DNA of 64,000 nt from Pelodera strongyloides. Taxonomy: Eukaryota; Nematoda; Chromadorea; Rhabditida; Rhabditidae. The stretch is taken from assembly GCA_036852015.1 (NCBI GenBank), contig JAANDG010000312.1, positions 62,001-126,000 on the forward strand. Reading direction: 5' to 3'. The notes beneath the pieces were generated by a model. It was not told where the DNA came from. It saw nothing but the letters and a program-made list of their open reading frames with translations, and did not search any database. Shown here one piece after another: positions 1 through 13,401 of the stretch; the first letter of the stretch is position 1; every line of letters starts with the position of its first letter. Position numbers and translations under genes: made by a program.

Positions 1-2479
1 TAGTGTTCATTGTTCACCCTTTTATCACTTAAAAATATATCTTTATTTTTTGTTTAGAATGCAACTGTTTTCCAATGAGTGAGCAAAGTTCAATTTCATA
101 AAAATAGTTCCCTATGTTGCATGAATATGTTATATTCTAAGGGAAAATTCTATGGCTTCCGATAAAATCGTCATAAATTAAGTTATTATTTGCACTTCTA
201 TTTTTTATTTTTCATCTGATGTGGCTACATATTTTGCATTTTTCCAGTAACTTCCTTGCATTTGCTTATTTCTCTTCTACGTCTACATTTTGGATATTTT
301 CTTTTTATTATTTTTATGAATACTCTCTAATTTTTGGCTCACCCTCATTCATTCGCATATGATACACGTATGAATAATACTTAAACGTCTACTAGATGTT
401 TGGTGCTGTTTACATTTAAAATATTGAAACTAGACTATATGAACAAATCTTTTTCTTTGTAATCTTCTTATGGCAAAGGTTTTCTTTAATTACAATATAT
501 TTATACATTAGATTCCACAATTAATTCGTCATTTTTGTTTGATTTTCATTAAATGTAGGATGCTGTGAAGAAATAACAGTAGCAAGTTACAGAAAAACGA
601 ACTCATGGAGAGAAATCACTGGGATTGGGAGTTACTGGATAACAATAACTTAATTGATCATACGTAAAGAAAACATGAATATAAATATACTCGTGTTCTA
701 CTAGTGGACCAAAGTCAGTGTGCTACAACGACTAATATTAGTTTCCTATTATACTTACGCTTACGTTATGATCCTACTTGCGCTCTAAGTCACTGACATA
801 CACATAGCGGAAATTATGCATTGTTGTTATATAATTGCCTAAGGTTGAAAGCTTATATTAGGTTGAAAGGTTACGTTTGCTCTCGTAACAGCCGTATGTA
901 GGTGCATTTTTTTTCACCTTTCTTGTTATTGTTTAGCGAACTTTTACTTTAATTAATCATATTTGAAACGTGGGCTGCCGCGGATTGACATGGGCCATAT
1001 TACCCTATAAGAGACCACTTTATTCTGAGAGTAATGACCACATATTATAGCTGTTTAATGTGCCGAGCAATGTCAAATAAAGAAATTGTTTATGTTTAGA
1101 ATGTAGGAGGTTGAATTTTTTAAGATAGATTTTGTATGTAATATGACAGTGATCTGTTGAATTCTGTTCTCTTCTATGGCGGTCGTTTTGTTGCCAACGT
1201 TTATATTATAGTAAAAACTTTACAATATCTAATAAAAATTTACTACTCTATTTTCACACGTGAGCAATATGCTTTCTAGGCGGTTTTTTTATATTATTTT
1301 CAGTTTCATTGTCTCCCACTCCCCGAATGTTACTTTGCTCCCCAGCCCTATATCATTATCAGATTAAACTTCTAGAATTTGAAGAAAAATCTTTGTTTTT
1401 TTCCCAGTGGAGAGTTTATAGGAATGCTAATTACTATATTGTTAGTATGTGATCTTTGAAAATGTGTAGGAGTGCTCTGTTTTCAAAAACTGCTCATTTA
1501 CATTTTCGTAAATATTTTTCGTAAATATAGTTTATAAATATTTTCAGAACCAAGTAACATGGCAGGTGGAATGCTGATGTTTGATCTTGTTTAATTCCCG
1601 GGTAATTTCTCCCATTCATATAGCATATGCTCAAGCGCTCAAATATTGTAATCTAATTAAATAATTGAGTAATGGTGTTCCATTGATGCGTAAAATTTGT
1701 TGCGATATATGTATTTTCCCAGACACACCCGGTCGAAGTCCATATGCATATAAAAAAAACGGGTTTAAAAAAAATATATATATATTCTTTTATTTTATTT
1801 GCCTTTCGTGTTTGAATGAGGAAAATAATAGTTATAAAGAAAGACTAATTGATACGTCTGAATAATGATAACAACACAATCTCTTGAAAACTAAATTTAA
1901 CTAATAAGCTGTAACGATAAAGTTATTTTACCTATGTTTGCATACAACAATTTGGATATAACGAAAAAACAAAACGAGCGAAGTAATGCGCATTACTAAA
2001 CGGCTTTTTCCGAAATTTTTTCCATGACATGAAAAAAGTTTTCCACGAATGGAACGTTTTCATAATGCGATCGTCAATGTTATTTCATGACAATTTTTTT
2101 ATTATTATAATAATTATTCAATTTGCCTCCTTTATTTAGGGAAACTTTAATTCGAAGTCCAAAATTCAGACTTATCATTTTTCATCTATTTTATTCCTGG
2201 ACACGTGCATATTTCATTCGCGTGCGTGCATTTGAATATTCTATTAGAAGAATGTTCCGCCCGGACTCCTTCGATTTCTATAAATAGTGGAATAATATTT
2301 TGACTATTTGGCTTCTGATTTATTTCAAAACCAGTAAACCGACACCAAATGGTTCACCCATTTCTCTGCTAAGCACACTTCCATCTACGTTTCATCGCAT
2401 CTTATCTGATGAAGGGTGATTACCGTTTACTGATATACACCAGCCAAAATATTATCGATTTCAAAATAGTATCCTAATT

Positions 2480-2706
2480 TATAAGAGCACGGCTCCGCCG
2501 CCTGAGGCGTCTTTCCATACTTATGAAACGTCTAAAACATAGATGTAAATTTTGTGAATTGACAACTACATCTACATGTTCTTTTGCATAATGAGTTTCG
2601 ATTGAGCTCGACACCCTTTTTATACTGTGGCACATTTTATTCTAATCGAACTTCCGTAACATACAGAGTGCTAGCACACACTCAAGTTACTCTTTTATAT
2701 AATAAG
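2480..2706 (-). mobile_element. Degenerate Helitron-like fragment
   Basis: The plus strand reads GCCGCCTGAGGCG near 2493 and ends in TTTATATAATAAGA near 2706. These are the two ends seen in better copies at 24565, 57103, 60894 and 61042. The CCAG terminus has decayed in this copy. Read on the minus strand it would start TCTTATTATATAAA. Confidence 0.4.
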
Positions 2707-2772
2707 AATGTTGCACCTCCCTACCCTTCTTTTACAAGCTGGTAACAGTTGAAATATGCTAGACTGACAGTA

Positions 2773-2777
<5 letters not shown>

Positions 2778-2829
<52 letters not shown>
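2778..2829. repeat. (TA)n microsatellite
   Basis: About 26 uninterrupted TA dinucleotides. Confidence 0.9.
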
Positions 2830-2833
<4 letters not shown>

Positions 2834-3079
2834 GATGCTTATTTGTACATAAATCTTCCGTTCTTTATTTCAAATTCACGGCGCTATCTAAGTTCGTTTA
2901 GGCAGTGTTTACTGCATCACCAGAAATTATTGTGCCTTTCTTTATGTTTAGCACGTTTTATGCGAAACTTAACGAAATTCGCAGTTCCTGAATTATGATT
3001 GTTTACAGCTTCATACATAATTATATCTTTCAGATATAAACAACAAAATATTATCACAAAAAAAGGAATACCACATGGG

Positions 3080-3819
3080 ATGAACAGGTGCGCTTGATTT
3101 TTATTATTTGTGAAACATGATTATCGATTTTAATTTTGAACCTTTCGTCGTCCTAATAATTAACACTTCCTGCTTTCTTTTTATGCTCCTAATAGACCAT
3201 AGAATTACAATTACTAGTATCATGCTAATGATAATGATTGTCGTGTTATCAGCATGGTTTTAGAAACAAATCGTTAGGTGAATATCTAACTCTTGAAAAA
3301 TGCGCTCGTTGTTTTTCTAAATAAGTCTCTGTTTTAGATCGGGACCTGCAGTTGTCGTAGCGTTCTTGCTACTGAAGATTGCTTCTGCGGGTAAACATTT
3401 CATTTTCATACATTTACTCATGTTAATTTGTTTAAGACAATTAAAGCTACGGCCATTCAATTGTCACTGAATTTATTTCATCATATCGATGCACACATTT
3501 TAATATGTCAATAAATATTTAATATTTAATATATTGCTATTATACTGCATAAATATGAACATAACAAGTAATTAGGACATTACCCTAAATATTTGTACAA
3601 CACTTGGATTGGCCATTGTTTTAAAAAAATAGTCAACTTTAACATTTTCTTAGGTCCCTTTGCGCTGATCGCGGATCTGAATAATCCATCAGATGAAACA
3701 TCGGAGTCCATAAAATTCGAAATGTTACCCGCATTTGTCGACACAAGTATTGAGGAGAAACTCATGGATCCCGAACCTTACTTTCCGTTTGCCGAACTCA
3801 AACTATGCGGATATAATAC
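3080..3819 (+). CDS. Secreted protein, 5' exons only (possibly lipase-like)
   Basis: Three exons join in phase: 3080-3087, 3338-3390 and 3654-3819. The product starts MNRSGPAVVVAFLLLKIASA, a good signal peptide, and runs for about 75 residues to LKLCGYNT before a GTGAGT donor. All introns are GT-AG. The stretch from DPEPYF through LKLCGYNT loosely resembles the start of the acid-lipase partial abhydrolase domain, where a DPE and a GY pair precede a T.DGY motif. I could not find a T.DGY exon before the bestrophin gene. One frame-compatible terminal exon is 6555-6666, ending in TAA, but nothing in it supports a lipase. This may be a truncated gene, or later exons may have been missed. The lipase link is inference and weak. 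Confidence 0.4.
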
Positions 3820-6716
3820 GTGAGTTATTTACGCCTTCAACTTTTTAAAGGGATGATAGAGAGATAAAAACCGCAGAATAGAAAAGAGAAAGAAAACGAG
3901 AGAGCTAGTCCAAAAGAACATTCTGATCGCCGCTTCATCGACACCAAGAAATACATGTTCATTTTTTTAAATAAATGTTTTTATGGAAATAATAGTTATA
4001 ATAATAATTTATTACACCATAAAGGTGCGCACAAACATACATAATTTAAAAAATAAATACAGTTAAGACAGCAAAACGGTAATAAGGGACATAAGGGGCA
4101 TGTGTAAAGGTGTAAAGGCAGTAATGGTAAGCAGAAATGCTGACGTGTCGAAAAAAGGTAAGAGCACTGTAAGAAATTGAACTCAAGGTTTACAATGTTT
4201 CCAGTTGTTCGGAAACGACTCTGCTCACGTACAAACGTTGTTGTCGTGCGGATGTACATTCATGTTGTTGGTACTTCAGAATGTGGGTCATGTAAGTTCA
4301 TTTTTCATATTTTATTTGTTCATTATTTATGTTAACGTAACTTTCATTATATCCATGTTTATTATCAATCATCTATAATAAATAAACTAAATTCGACAGT
4401 TTGATCTATTATCGATCAGTGAACCCACAGTCACTGTCGATAAATTCTAAAAACATAATATTACATTTTCAGAGTCGTGTGTGGTATTTTCATGCTGAAA
4501 TTGTTTCTAACAATATTCGTATCGTTCTTCAGATGTGTGTGCTATTAATTTTTTTAATAAAATTATATGATTTTTCTTGTATTTCTTTGATGGCAGTTCT
4601 CCAGTATAATGTAACGTTCATTATCGTTTTACAACCAGAGAGATTACTCTGTAGTAGTTAGTAGTTATTATAGTATCACCAGTAAAAATTAATTCCTCTA
4701 AAATTTATAGGAACTTTTTTAAATTTGATTTTCTATGATCTCATCTCTCATCACTACTAAAGATAAGCGAGCCACACGACGGGTATTTTATTCTACCGCA
4801 CGTAGTTTGCTTTTTCTTGTTGTTACACGTAAATAAATATTTTAAACAATTTTCGTTGGTTTACATATGATATAACAGATCTGATGCCTACGAATCTCTT
4901 TCTTCCACAAAAAAAATAGTCCTTATTGTTTACTCCACATATTAAACAGAACAAAATTAACGTTTTCTTCTGCGTCTCCTCGATGATGTCTTCTTATTTT
5001 CTCCTACTTCGCTTATTTTATTTTCGATCTTGATTGAAATCAGTTCAACATTACCAGTAATGATTGAAGTATAAAAGGGCCTTAATTGTACGGCAAAGCA
5101 AGCGAGCGTGACAAATGCTCATGAAAAAACACTTGAAACAAATAAGCTGGGCTTGTGTATAAAAGTTTATTTCTTCAAAGAACACATAAAGGGTGAAAGA
5201 AATGAAAACGTGTGGCAACAAATGAGTAAACAGAATGAGTAAAGGGATCAAGTCCTTCACAGCTAAGGGGGGATAATTACATAGAGTATAACAAACTGGA
5301 GTAAACATATATAAGTAGAATATATATTTAATATCGGGCTTGACTAAACATCAGGGCACCACTGTTTCCAATCATCACAGTAGGATGAACACCTGTAATT
5401 TATCCGTGAATGAACTAAACTTTGTTTACTACATGTGTCTACACTACACTGAAGGACGTGACTGTAATGGGGTTTCCAAGTATGGTGAAAATTTACCGTA
5501 TTTTGGAACTACGTGAGAATTTTTTTTTTTTTCATTTTTCATATTATATATGCAAGTTTCGCGCAGAAATACGGTAGTATTGATAGAATCACACCGAATC
5601 TTTGGGATACTTGGAAACTCCATAATACAACGTGTAAACCTAAACCTCAATTAGATAACTGAGTAGGTGCCACTGCTGTCCACTGGTGTCCACTGCTGTC
5701 CACTGCTGTCCACTGGTGTCCACTGGTGTCCAGTGGTGTCCATTGGTGTCCAGTAGGTGGTCAAGGTTGTCCGGGTGTATGAATATATGAATGCACTGCA
5801 TATACAAGCATATTGGCAGGCAAATGCTCTATTAATAAATTAGCTGAAACGTATTTCACATATAATCTTCTCAGGGCGCATAATTGGCGTTTTGTGTCGC
5901 TATTTTGCTAACGAGTGATATTATAGGTAGATATTCATATAATTTGCTGCTTTCCTCAATTACAAGCATAATTGCCTATCAGTATAAAGGTTAGTAACGA
6001 GCAATTAACCTTTATGAGGTCCTCCGTGTTCATGCGTCTTCAGTATTGCAAATAATTTTGCATTCCTTGTCAATCTTAAACATGCAGTGAAAAATGGAAC
6101 TCTGTTCTTTGATTGAACTATTTTTAGGCGCTGAAAAAATATTCTTTATCTCCTGGTCGCAAGCATACGATAGCAGAGTAAATGAGGATGTGGGGAAATA
6201 GTGAATCAGATCAAGAGATGCATGAGACCAAGTAGCACGGAAAGTGAAACTGAATGTGTAGAAACTGAGAAACTGACAATTAGAGAACACGAAAGTGAAA
6301 TCGAAAGTGGAGAAATAGAGAAAATGAGAGGTAGAAAAGATGAGAGGTAAGGAATAAACCGGGAGTCAAGCTCCATAGTTTCAGGCTCTAAATCAAGCAA
6401 TAAATTGTATCACTTGAGTCTATTGGGTAGACTTGGGTGCATTCGCCGCACACGCAAACTTCTCCTTGTTGAATATATCCTACCGATAGTTTAATATGTT
6501 TTTAATTATGTCTTACATTAATTTTTTAATGTTGTTTACTTACTATGCCTTCAGGTTCCAAAATAACAACGAATGCAAGATAGATTCTTTTCCTATACAT
6601 TTCTTACAAAGTGTTACTCTAATCGATATTCTCGGCTACAAGCATCTTCATAATTTATTAGAATAATATTTTGGTACTTATCACGGAGGTTTAGTGCTGT
6701 ACATAGAAAGCACACA
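3820..6716. other. Intergenic region or long 3' intron
   Basis: No convincing exon. It contains a short tandem array at 5671-5760. A possible last exon for the gene starting at 3080 lies at 6555-6666. Confidence 0.4.
5671..5760. repeat. Minisatellite, unit GTCCACTGGT and variants
   Basis: About eight head-to-tail copies of an 11-base unit with the consensus GTCCACTGSTG, varying mainly at one or two positions. Confidence 0.85.
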
Positions 6717-9700
6717 ATGACGGTACGTATTTAGTTGCTTTATGGTTGGAGCTCTGCTACGTAACCGTATGTGTTCGAACTTTCGAACACGGGAATATTC
6801 TCCCAAACGTCATTCGGGAGGTGTAATAAACGGGGGCATGGCGAATTTGTGGGACCCAACCTCCCAACGACTCCGGCTAGAGAGATTCTCATAGTTCTTC
6901 GTGAATGAATACGACTACTATTCCTTTTTAGGTTAACTACAATTTCGAGATTGCGACTTCTAAACCGAAAGTGATTGTCCAATTGCTATGGAGATGGAAG
7001 GGTTCTATATGGAAGGCAGTCTCATTAGAATTAGTACTTTGGATCATTGCCTACGGTATTATATCCTGCATATATCGGTTCGCGCTGTCGGCCGACGAAC
7101 GGAAGTGAGTGGAATTTTGGCCTCAAAGCGCTCACTTTTGTTTGTCGTTGAACCATTTTGCTTTTCATATTTCGGAAGTCGGAGTATGCCAAAACGTCTA
7201 CTGATATCAAACATAGCGATCTAAAAACATGCAATGATACATAGATATGAATGCATCCAACAAACAAGAGAGTTAAGATCTCTACTCAATCACTGGCAAT
7301 TAATAATAATAATAATAATTATGTATTTCAATTCAGGTCCTTTGAACATTTTGCCGAGTTCTGCAACAATCACATGAACTTTATTCCAATGAACTTTATG
7401 CTCGGTTTCTTTGTCACAATTATTATTGGACGATGGGTGACAATATTCACAAATTTGGGAATGATCGATAAGTGAGTGTTTATAAGGAAATAAACATTAG
7501 GAAATTTATTTATGTCTCAAGACCGTGGTCTTTTATTCAAGGGTGGTTCAGTACAGTGTTCAAAGAGCATGACTTGTTCCAGAACTTGTTGCCTGATTTG
7601 ACTTGTTGACTTATTGACTTGTTTGACTTGTTTGACTTGTTGACTTGTTGACTTGACTCGTTGTCTTGTTCCTAAACCCTACGCAGAGTAGGCGACCCGC
7701 TGCACGTTATAAACGGCTCAATGTCGAGTTTTACCGAATCAGTATCTTTTCCACATTGTTAAATTAAATATGTACCTAGATTTAGAGAATTTTATGCCTC
7801 AATTTTCAGCAGTTTCAACATCTTCCTATATTTATAAGCACTAGACTTGTAGCAGATGTACCCAATATACCCACATAGTGCTGTGACGTGTTGTAGATAT
7901 TAGGTACGATAGCATAGTATGGGATCTTGATCTATGCATTAGTTTGTTTTCAAAAACACATCTCGGTGCCACTTCCGTATTCTAAAGTTTCAACTTTTCT
8001 GAGAATTTTTTTTATCTTCTACCAACCCGGATTACACCTCTAATCCGGTGCATGCAAAAAAAAGCATTGTGCTTCTGTTTTCTTATCGCAATTTTCCCAG
8101 ACTGATATCAAAGTGACACGGAGACGTGCTGAGAAATCTCAGAGAAAAACAATCTCAGAAAAGAAATTTAAGAAAAATGGTAGATTGATGGATTGATATC
8201 GGTTGGAAAGCTAGAAATCTATTCAAATGTATACTTATTAAAGAAAAATACCAGCTGGTTTTTGAAACGCATCGAGTACTCCCCTGCCTTCCTATGCTTC
8301 ATATGCAAATGAGCATAAATTTGAATACATTTGAATAAAAAATAGACTCCCAATAGACTATTTTTAGCATAACTGCATAAGAATGCTGATACTTGAGATG
8401 CGTTCAAAAACCGGCTGGTATTTCGCTTTAAACAAAAATCAATAACAAATCAATAAATCGATAGTTGCCTTCAGCATTGCCTTGTTCACGTCCAATTACG
8501 TATCCGGGCGTGATGAGCGCAGTCGAAATGTTAGAAGAAATGTTGTGAGGTACGTTTCACAAAGATGTTTTAATAAACCGAAAGTATGCACATTCACTAG
8601 AGAGCTTTCATCTATTTATTTATTTACGCGACCATAATACTGATGAAAAAAGTTCTCACTTGCGCAATTGTTCAATATGTTTGTTTTCAAGGTAATGTTG
8701 CATCTTTTGTTAAAGCGAAATACCGGCCGGTTTTTGAAACGCATCTCAAGTACTTGCATTCATATGCATTTATGCGAAGAGGGGTCTGGTTTTTATGTAA
8801 ATTTTTGCTCATTTGCATACCCTGCATAAGAGAGCAGGCGTACGCAATGAGTTTCAAAAACCGGCCGGTATTTCGCTTTAATCACAAGATGCAATCAACA
8901 TGAATAACATAATAATGCCCTGTCCATGTTTGCGATTCGCACTTGCGAAAATGACAAATGCCTGTCCATGTGCAGGCCATTTTACATGAATGTCAAATGC
9001 CTACCGTAACCCATGCGAATGACGCGTTTGACATAGTCCCGCAACGAAAGTGTATCAGATCCGTACTATTTCAAATAGATCAGTACTATTTTGTAATAGA
9101 TCCATACTAGATGCAAAATCGCTACGGGACCTTGTCATTTACATTGACTCGAACATGGACAGGCATTTGTCATTTTTGCAAGTGCGAATCGCATACTTGG
9201 ACAGGGCATAACATGTCGTGATACGTAATAGGAACACATCTGGCAGAACCAAGAGTTATGGGTCGGCGGTAGTTTGCCTTGAAGCAATTTTACAGTTGCG
9301 TTTAGGTACTGCTGTTTGGCGCAGGCTCTAGTCTTCCGAGATATCAATTTACAAGTTCGAAATCGCTTTCCTACTATGGAAACACTAGTTGCAGCAGGTA
9401 ATTACTATTGTGCTGGCATATAATTATTATTTCACTTGTTTTGCCGCGGGAGAGCGACACTAGCGCAACAACATGAATATGTGCCAGACTAGCCAGTCTG
9501 GTGCGCAGTGGTGTAAGACTAATTGGTAAGATTCTGTGTGCTGTACAATATATTCTCTTTTTGTTTACTAAGTCTAATGTGTCCTTTACTCCTGGTCCCG
9601 AGCGAATTTCAGGCAAATAAAGTATTTGGAAACTCGTACGAAATGATTCTAAATTTAATTTCAGGTTTTATGATGGACCATGAGCTACAGAAGTTCAACT

Positions 9701-12700
9701 CGATCAAGAACCGTTACGCAAAGTATTGGGTACCGTTTAATTGGTCACTCACCCTTCTACACAGAGCACTGAAGGAAGGACAGATACACAGCGATATTAC
9801 GATGAATGCAATTGCGCAGGTCGGTGAACGGTGATACGCTGTTGACCAGTATTGTAAATTATACGGATAGCTCCTTTTTTCCTGAGCTCTTTGAATCTAT
9901 AGTCTATAATGAACTTGCATGGTTTCAAAATATTAAAAAGTTCCCTAAATCTAAAAGTAAGTTTACTAAATATGTGGAAAAATAACATAACATAACATAA
10001 CATTTGTTACGACAACAAAGTATCGCGCAAGTTTTGACAATGTATGGCCACTAACAACGAATAAATATCTTATTTCAGGAAATCCGTAACTTCCGATCCG
10101 GTCTCAGTTTAATCTGGACCTATGACTGGATTCCGATCCCTGTGATGTACCCACAACTGGTATTCTTAGCTGTTCATACATATTTCCTGGTCGCATTGAT
10201 ATCCAGACAGTTCATAGTTTCGGAGGACGCAAGGAATAAGAGCGAGGCAAGTTGAAGCTAATTGCAAGGACTTTTGTGTGTTATGATTTGCATACGATGA
10301 TTTGGTCAGGGCACACCATGGATTCCTCCTCTCCTATCGTGCCCCCAACAGTTTATTGACAACATAGCTAAAAACCCGATGATTACATCATAAAATATGG
10401 ACTGTGGAAATATCTTATCTCTCATCCTATGCTAATTCTCGACGAGAAGTCAGCTGTAATTTTCGAAAAAAAGGGGTTCAATGCAGATTTCATGGTTTAT
10501 TTGCTGAATTTTCACACTTCCTAACGAAGCTTGTCTTTTCAGTTCGACCTCATCTTCCCTTTTATGTCTTGCCTCGAGTTTGTCTTCTACATGGGATGGA
10601 TGAAGGTTATTTTGACTTTTCTGAAAATAAAACAGCACTTACTCACATTCCACGTTACAGTGCACATTCATCATGCGACCGAATGGTTTTGCAACAGGTT
10701 CACTACAGTTCGGTAGCGTATGGGTGGCTTTATCGTTCGCCAATGCGTTCATGAAGTCAAATTTGTCTTCCTTAGTCCCTAAGGTTACATCCCTAAAGCC
10801 ACATACTTTACTGTGCGACGTAAGCAAACTCGTTTCCTCTGTCTTACATTTTTTGACTTTTCTTATCGTTCGTAATTCAGGTGGCCATGGCACTTCTCAA
10901 CCCGATGGGCGAAGACGATGATGATTTTGAATGCAACTTCCTTCTCGACAGGAATCTTACAGTAAGCATGTGAACAATAAGTGTGCTTTAATCGATCATA
11001 ACTGGACCATGTATTCCACTCACGGAACCCGCACAAAGTTGATTTTTCTTGAACAGGCACTTTCCTAACCTTACCTAGCAGATATTAGGCATTTGGGAAT
11101 TGAATTCCATCCTGTGCCGGAGCTGTGCGAGGTAAAGAAATTTTTGCAAAAGTATGGAAATGCAGTAGTCCAGGTCCAGCAAACGGCTCAAAAACCACAT
11201 GTCATACCACTTTAACTTTTAGTTGTCGTTGACCTGTGTGGATGAGGGTCACGATGATCCGCCAGAAGTTTTGAAGGACGTATTCTGGGAGGAGGATTCG
11301 GTCCAACCATTATATTCCAGCAAATCGGCCCAGAGGGCTGTCAGCTTCCATATGGGATCGGTGGCTGATAATGCTACGTAAGTCATAGTTGGTTTGAGTT
11401 TTTTCTATAAGAGCTTAATATAAGAGTTTAATGATTAGACCAATTAGAAAAGTTTCCAATATTTAGTAGCTTTGGTTTACAATTAGTCAATAGTTGAAAG
11501 ATGTATGGAATCTATTGGACGGGCAAAAGTCGAACCGGCCTTCACTGGCTAACCATCATCATTCAGTTTCTGAAAGTTTGGGAATAAAAATTATTCGCTT
11601 ACAGAATTCCCGAAGACGTGACGGAAGTAGAGATGATTCCGCATCCAATCAACGAGCACCACGAGGCCAAGTATCAACCACATGGCTTACGACGTCGACG
11701 GACGAGCATCGTCAGCATTGTGCCACAAGAGAACGAGTACGCGAATTGAAATTCCAAGCTATTAAATTGAAAACCTATTTAAAAAAGTATATTATATCGG
11801 TTGATTAACTTTATTCAAGTTAAACTACGAATTGGATATGAAAAAAATGTAGACATTAGGTTTTGAGTTTTATCTAAAACAATCAAAAGCATCTTGAACC
11901 ATTTAGAAACGCAAGAAGTCGCACTCCGACCGGACTATTTGGTGCAGCAAAACGAAGATTGACAACGTGAGTTCTTATTTTTATAACATTTATTCAGATG
12001 CACGTTGCATTAGGTCGTGTAGACCGCTTACCAGGATTCAGTAGAACATAAGCGTAGAATAGTTCGTTTTTATTTTTTTTGCCTTTTTAATAGAAAAAGT
12101 TGAAAAAAATCAAAAAATACTTTTCAGATTGTCTACTGGAATGAAGACTCGTTCATCAACAAGATACAAAAAGACACAACCAGATCTAACAGTGAGTTTA
12201 CAGAAAATTTCTTGTTCAGCTTTTATGTTCTGAGCATTATAATGAAGCATTGTCGGCGCTGGACTACAAGTACTACTGACATAGTTACACAATATACAAT
12301 ATCAGGGCCCCTGGCCGTACACTAGCCAAGCCCGCTCATTCTTTATATTTTCCTCCCAAGGAGCAATGACTATAGTTTTCCTCGTTTCAGGAAGATCTCG
12401 CCAGGCGCCGTGCCTCCAGTGATATCCATGAATTAAATGCGTCAAAGCTAGCTGGACGGCTGAACGGTTTCTTTAATCCAGCGCTAACTTCAGAAAAAGG
12501 TTCCACTTTTATTTTTAAAGCGAAATTCCGGCCGGTTCATTTTTAAAGCGAAATTCCGGCCGGTTTTTGAAATGCATCGAGTACACCAGAATTCGTATGC
12601 AGTTTATGCAAATGAACATAAAATAGAATAAGAAATCAAGCTAAATTCGAGCATCATTGCATAAATAAGTAAGAATTCAGTTATCCAATGTGCGTTTCAA

Positions 12701-13184
12701 AAACCGGCCGGTATTTCGCTTTAATAAGATCTTAGCGCGTGTCTACTCGGTATAGTTTATTTTATTTACAGTTATGACTCATTCTTTTGAAAATCGTTGT
12801 ATTGTCAAACACTTTTCTATATTCCAGAAAGGGAAACACTTTGCATATAACATATGCAAATTCAGCTTTCTGTCAACCTTTCAAAACCACGTGCCATATC
12901 GCTTTAACGCCCACATTTCAGATGACGATCTCTCCAGCGAGGACGAGGTGTACAAGTACAGCGTGGACACTGGACACGGAATTCTCAAAGGATCTCATGC
13001 CGCGGAGCATTTTGGTCGTCATGAGGCCGGGAGTGATTTGCATATTCCTCATCATAACTCTGCTCATTTGCATATCAAGGAGGAGAATGAAATCATCCCC
13101 GATGATGATACGAATACAGACAGAGAGGAGGAGGAAGATATACTCGCGAAAGTCTTTGGAGAGAGAAATTCGGAGGATTCATAG
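6717..13184 (+). CDS. Bestrophin family anion channel
   Basis: Exons: 6717-6722, 6932-7104, 7337-7471, 8475-8549, 9306-9397, 9665-9819, 10079-10246, 10543-10605, 10881-10961, 11223-11377, 11605-11736, 11907-11966, 12128-12191, 12391-12499 and 12922-13184. They sum to 577 codons, giving 576 aa. The first exon encodes only Met-Thr. The protein begins [12 protein letters not shown] and carries RWKGSIWK. Its neck reads [12 protein letters not shown], placing Ile76, Phe80 and Phe84 at the numbering of human BEST1. The Ca2+-clasp segment [11 protein letters not shown] occupies residues 296-306, also at human numbering, with Met replacing the usual Phe298. [18 protein letters not shown] and the aromatic second half are typical. 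Residues from about 370 form a low-complexity, charged, His/Glu-rich tail. Known family role: pentameric Ca2+-activated chloride channel in the plasma membrane. Intron 7 uses a GC donor. Confidence 0.93.
7595..7668. repeat. TTGACTTG tandem repeat
   Basis: A run of TTGACTTG and GTTTGACTTG units in a bestrophin intron, about nine copies with small length changes. Confidence 0.8.
8238..8431. mobile_element. MITE family A copy 1
   Basis: Terminal inverted repeats related to TTAAAGCGAAATACCGGCCG, here with ACCAGCTGGT. It starts TTAAAG, ends CTTTAA, and lies in bestrophin intron 3. No coding capacity. Confidence 0.85.
8710..8881. mobile_element. MITE family A copy 2
   Basis: A well-preserved copy. 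Left end TTAAAGCGAAATACCGGCCG; the right end is its inverted complement ending CGCTTTAA. About 172 bp, in bestrophin intron 4. Confidence 0.9.
8916..9208. mobile_element. MITE with TGCCCTGTCCATG inverted ends
   Basis: Inverted repeats of about 55 bp: the left arm begins TGCCCTGTCCATG and the right arm ends in the complement GGACAGGGCA. Both ends are flanked by TAA, a 3-bp target duplication of the PIF/Harbinger type. It sits in bestrophin intron 4, ending about 100 bp before exon 5. Confidence 0.8.
10247..10542 (+). other. GC-AG intron in bestrophin gene
   Basis: The donor is GAG|GCAAGT and the acceptor CTTTTCAG. Removing it joins ARNKSE to FDLIFPFMS in frame, matching the bestrophin family. 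GCAAGT is the usual form of a non-canonical GC donor. Confidence 0.8.
12515..12724. mobile_element. MITE family A copy 3, duplicated left end
   Basis: The left terminal repeat is present twice in tandem, at about 12515 and 12543. It ends ATTTCGCTTTAA. The element begins only 15 bases after the end of bestrophin exon 14 (12499). Confidence 0.85.
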
Positions 13185-13401
13185 ATCATAGATTCATAGA
13201 TCAAAATAGAGAATCCTTTCAAGTTTGCTTGAATTATATTCTATTAACCTATTGAAAATAGATGTGTTATCTTTTGTCATGTTCACTGCTTTGAGAAAGT
13301 GTAGCGCATTTTTCGTATAAATCCCTTTCGTACTTTTGGGCGACGCTGAAAATTTGTTTAAGCTGATCCTGCTTGATTTCTTGATAAGATAGTTCTTGCT
13401 G

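Larger units (their letters stand above)
1..3079. other. Gene-free left flank
   Basis: No exon set or recognisable protein was found on either strand. The stretch is AT-rich. It holds a (TA)n microsatellite near 2778-2829 and a degenerate Helitron-like fragment near 2480-2706. Short open frames here have no splice context or family similarity. Confidence 0.5.

Noticed and set aside
11079..11131. Possible bestrophin exon between exons 9 and 10
   Set aside because: Its length breaks the reading frame, and direct joining of exon 9 to 11223 matches the family without it.
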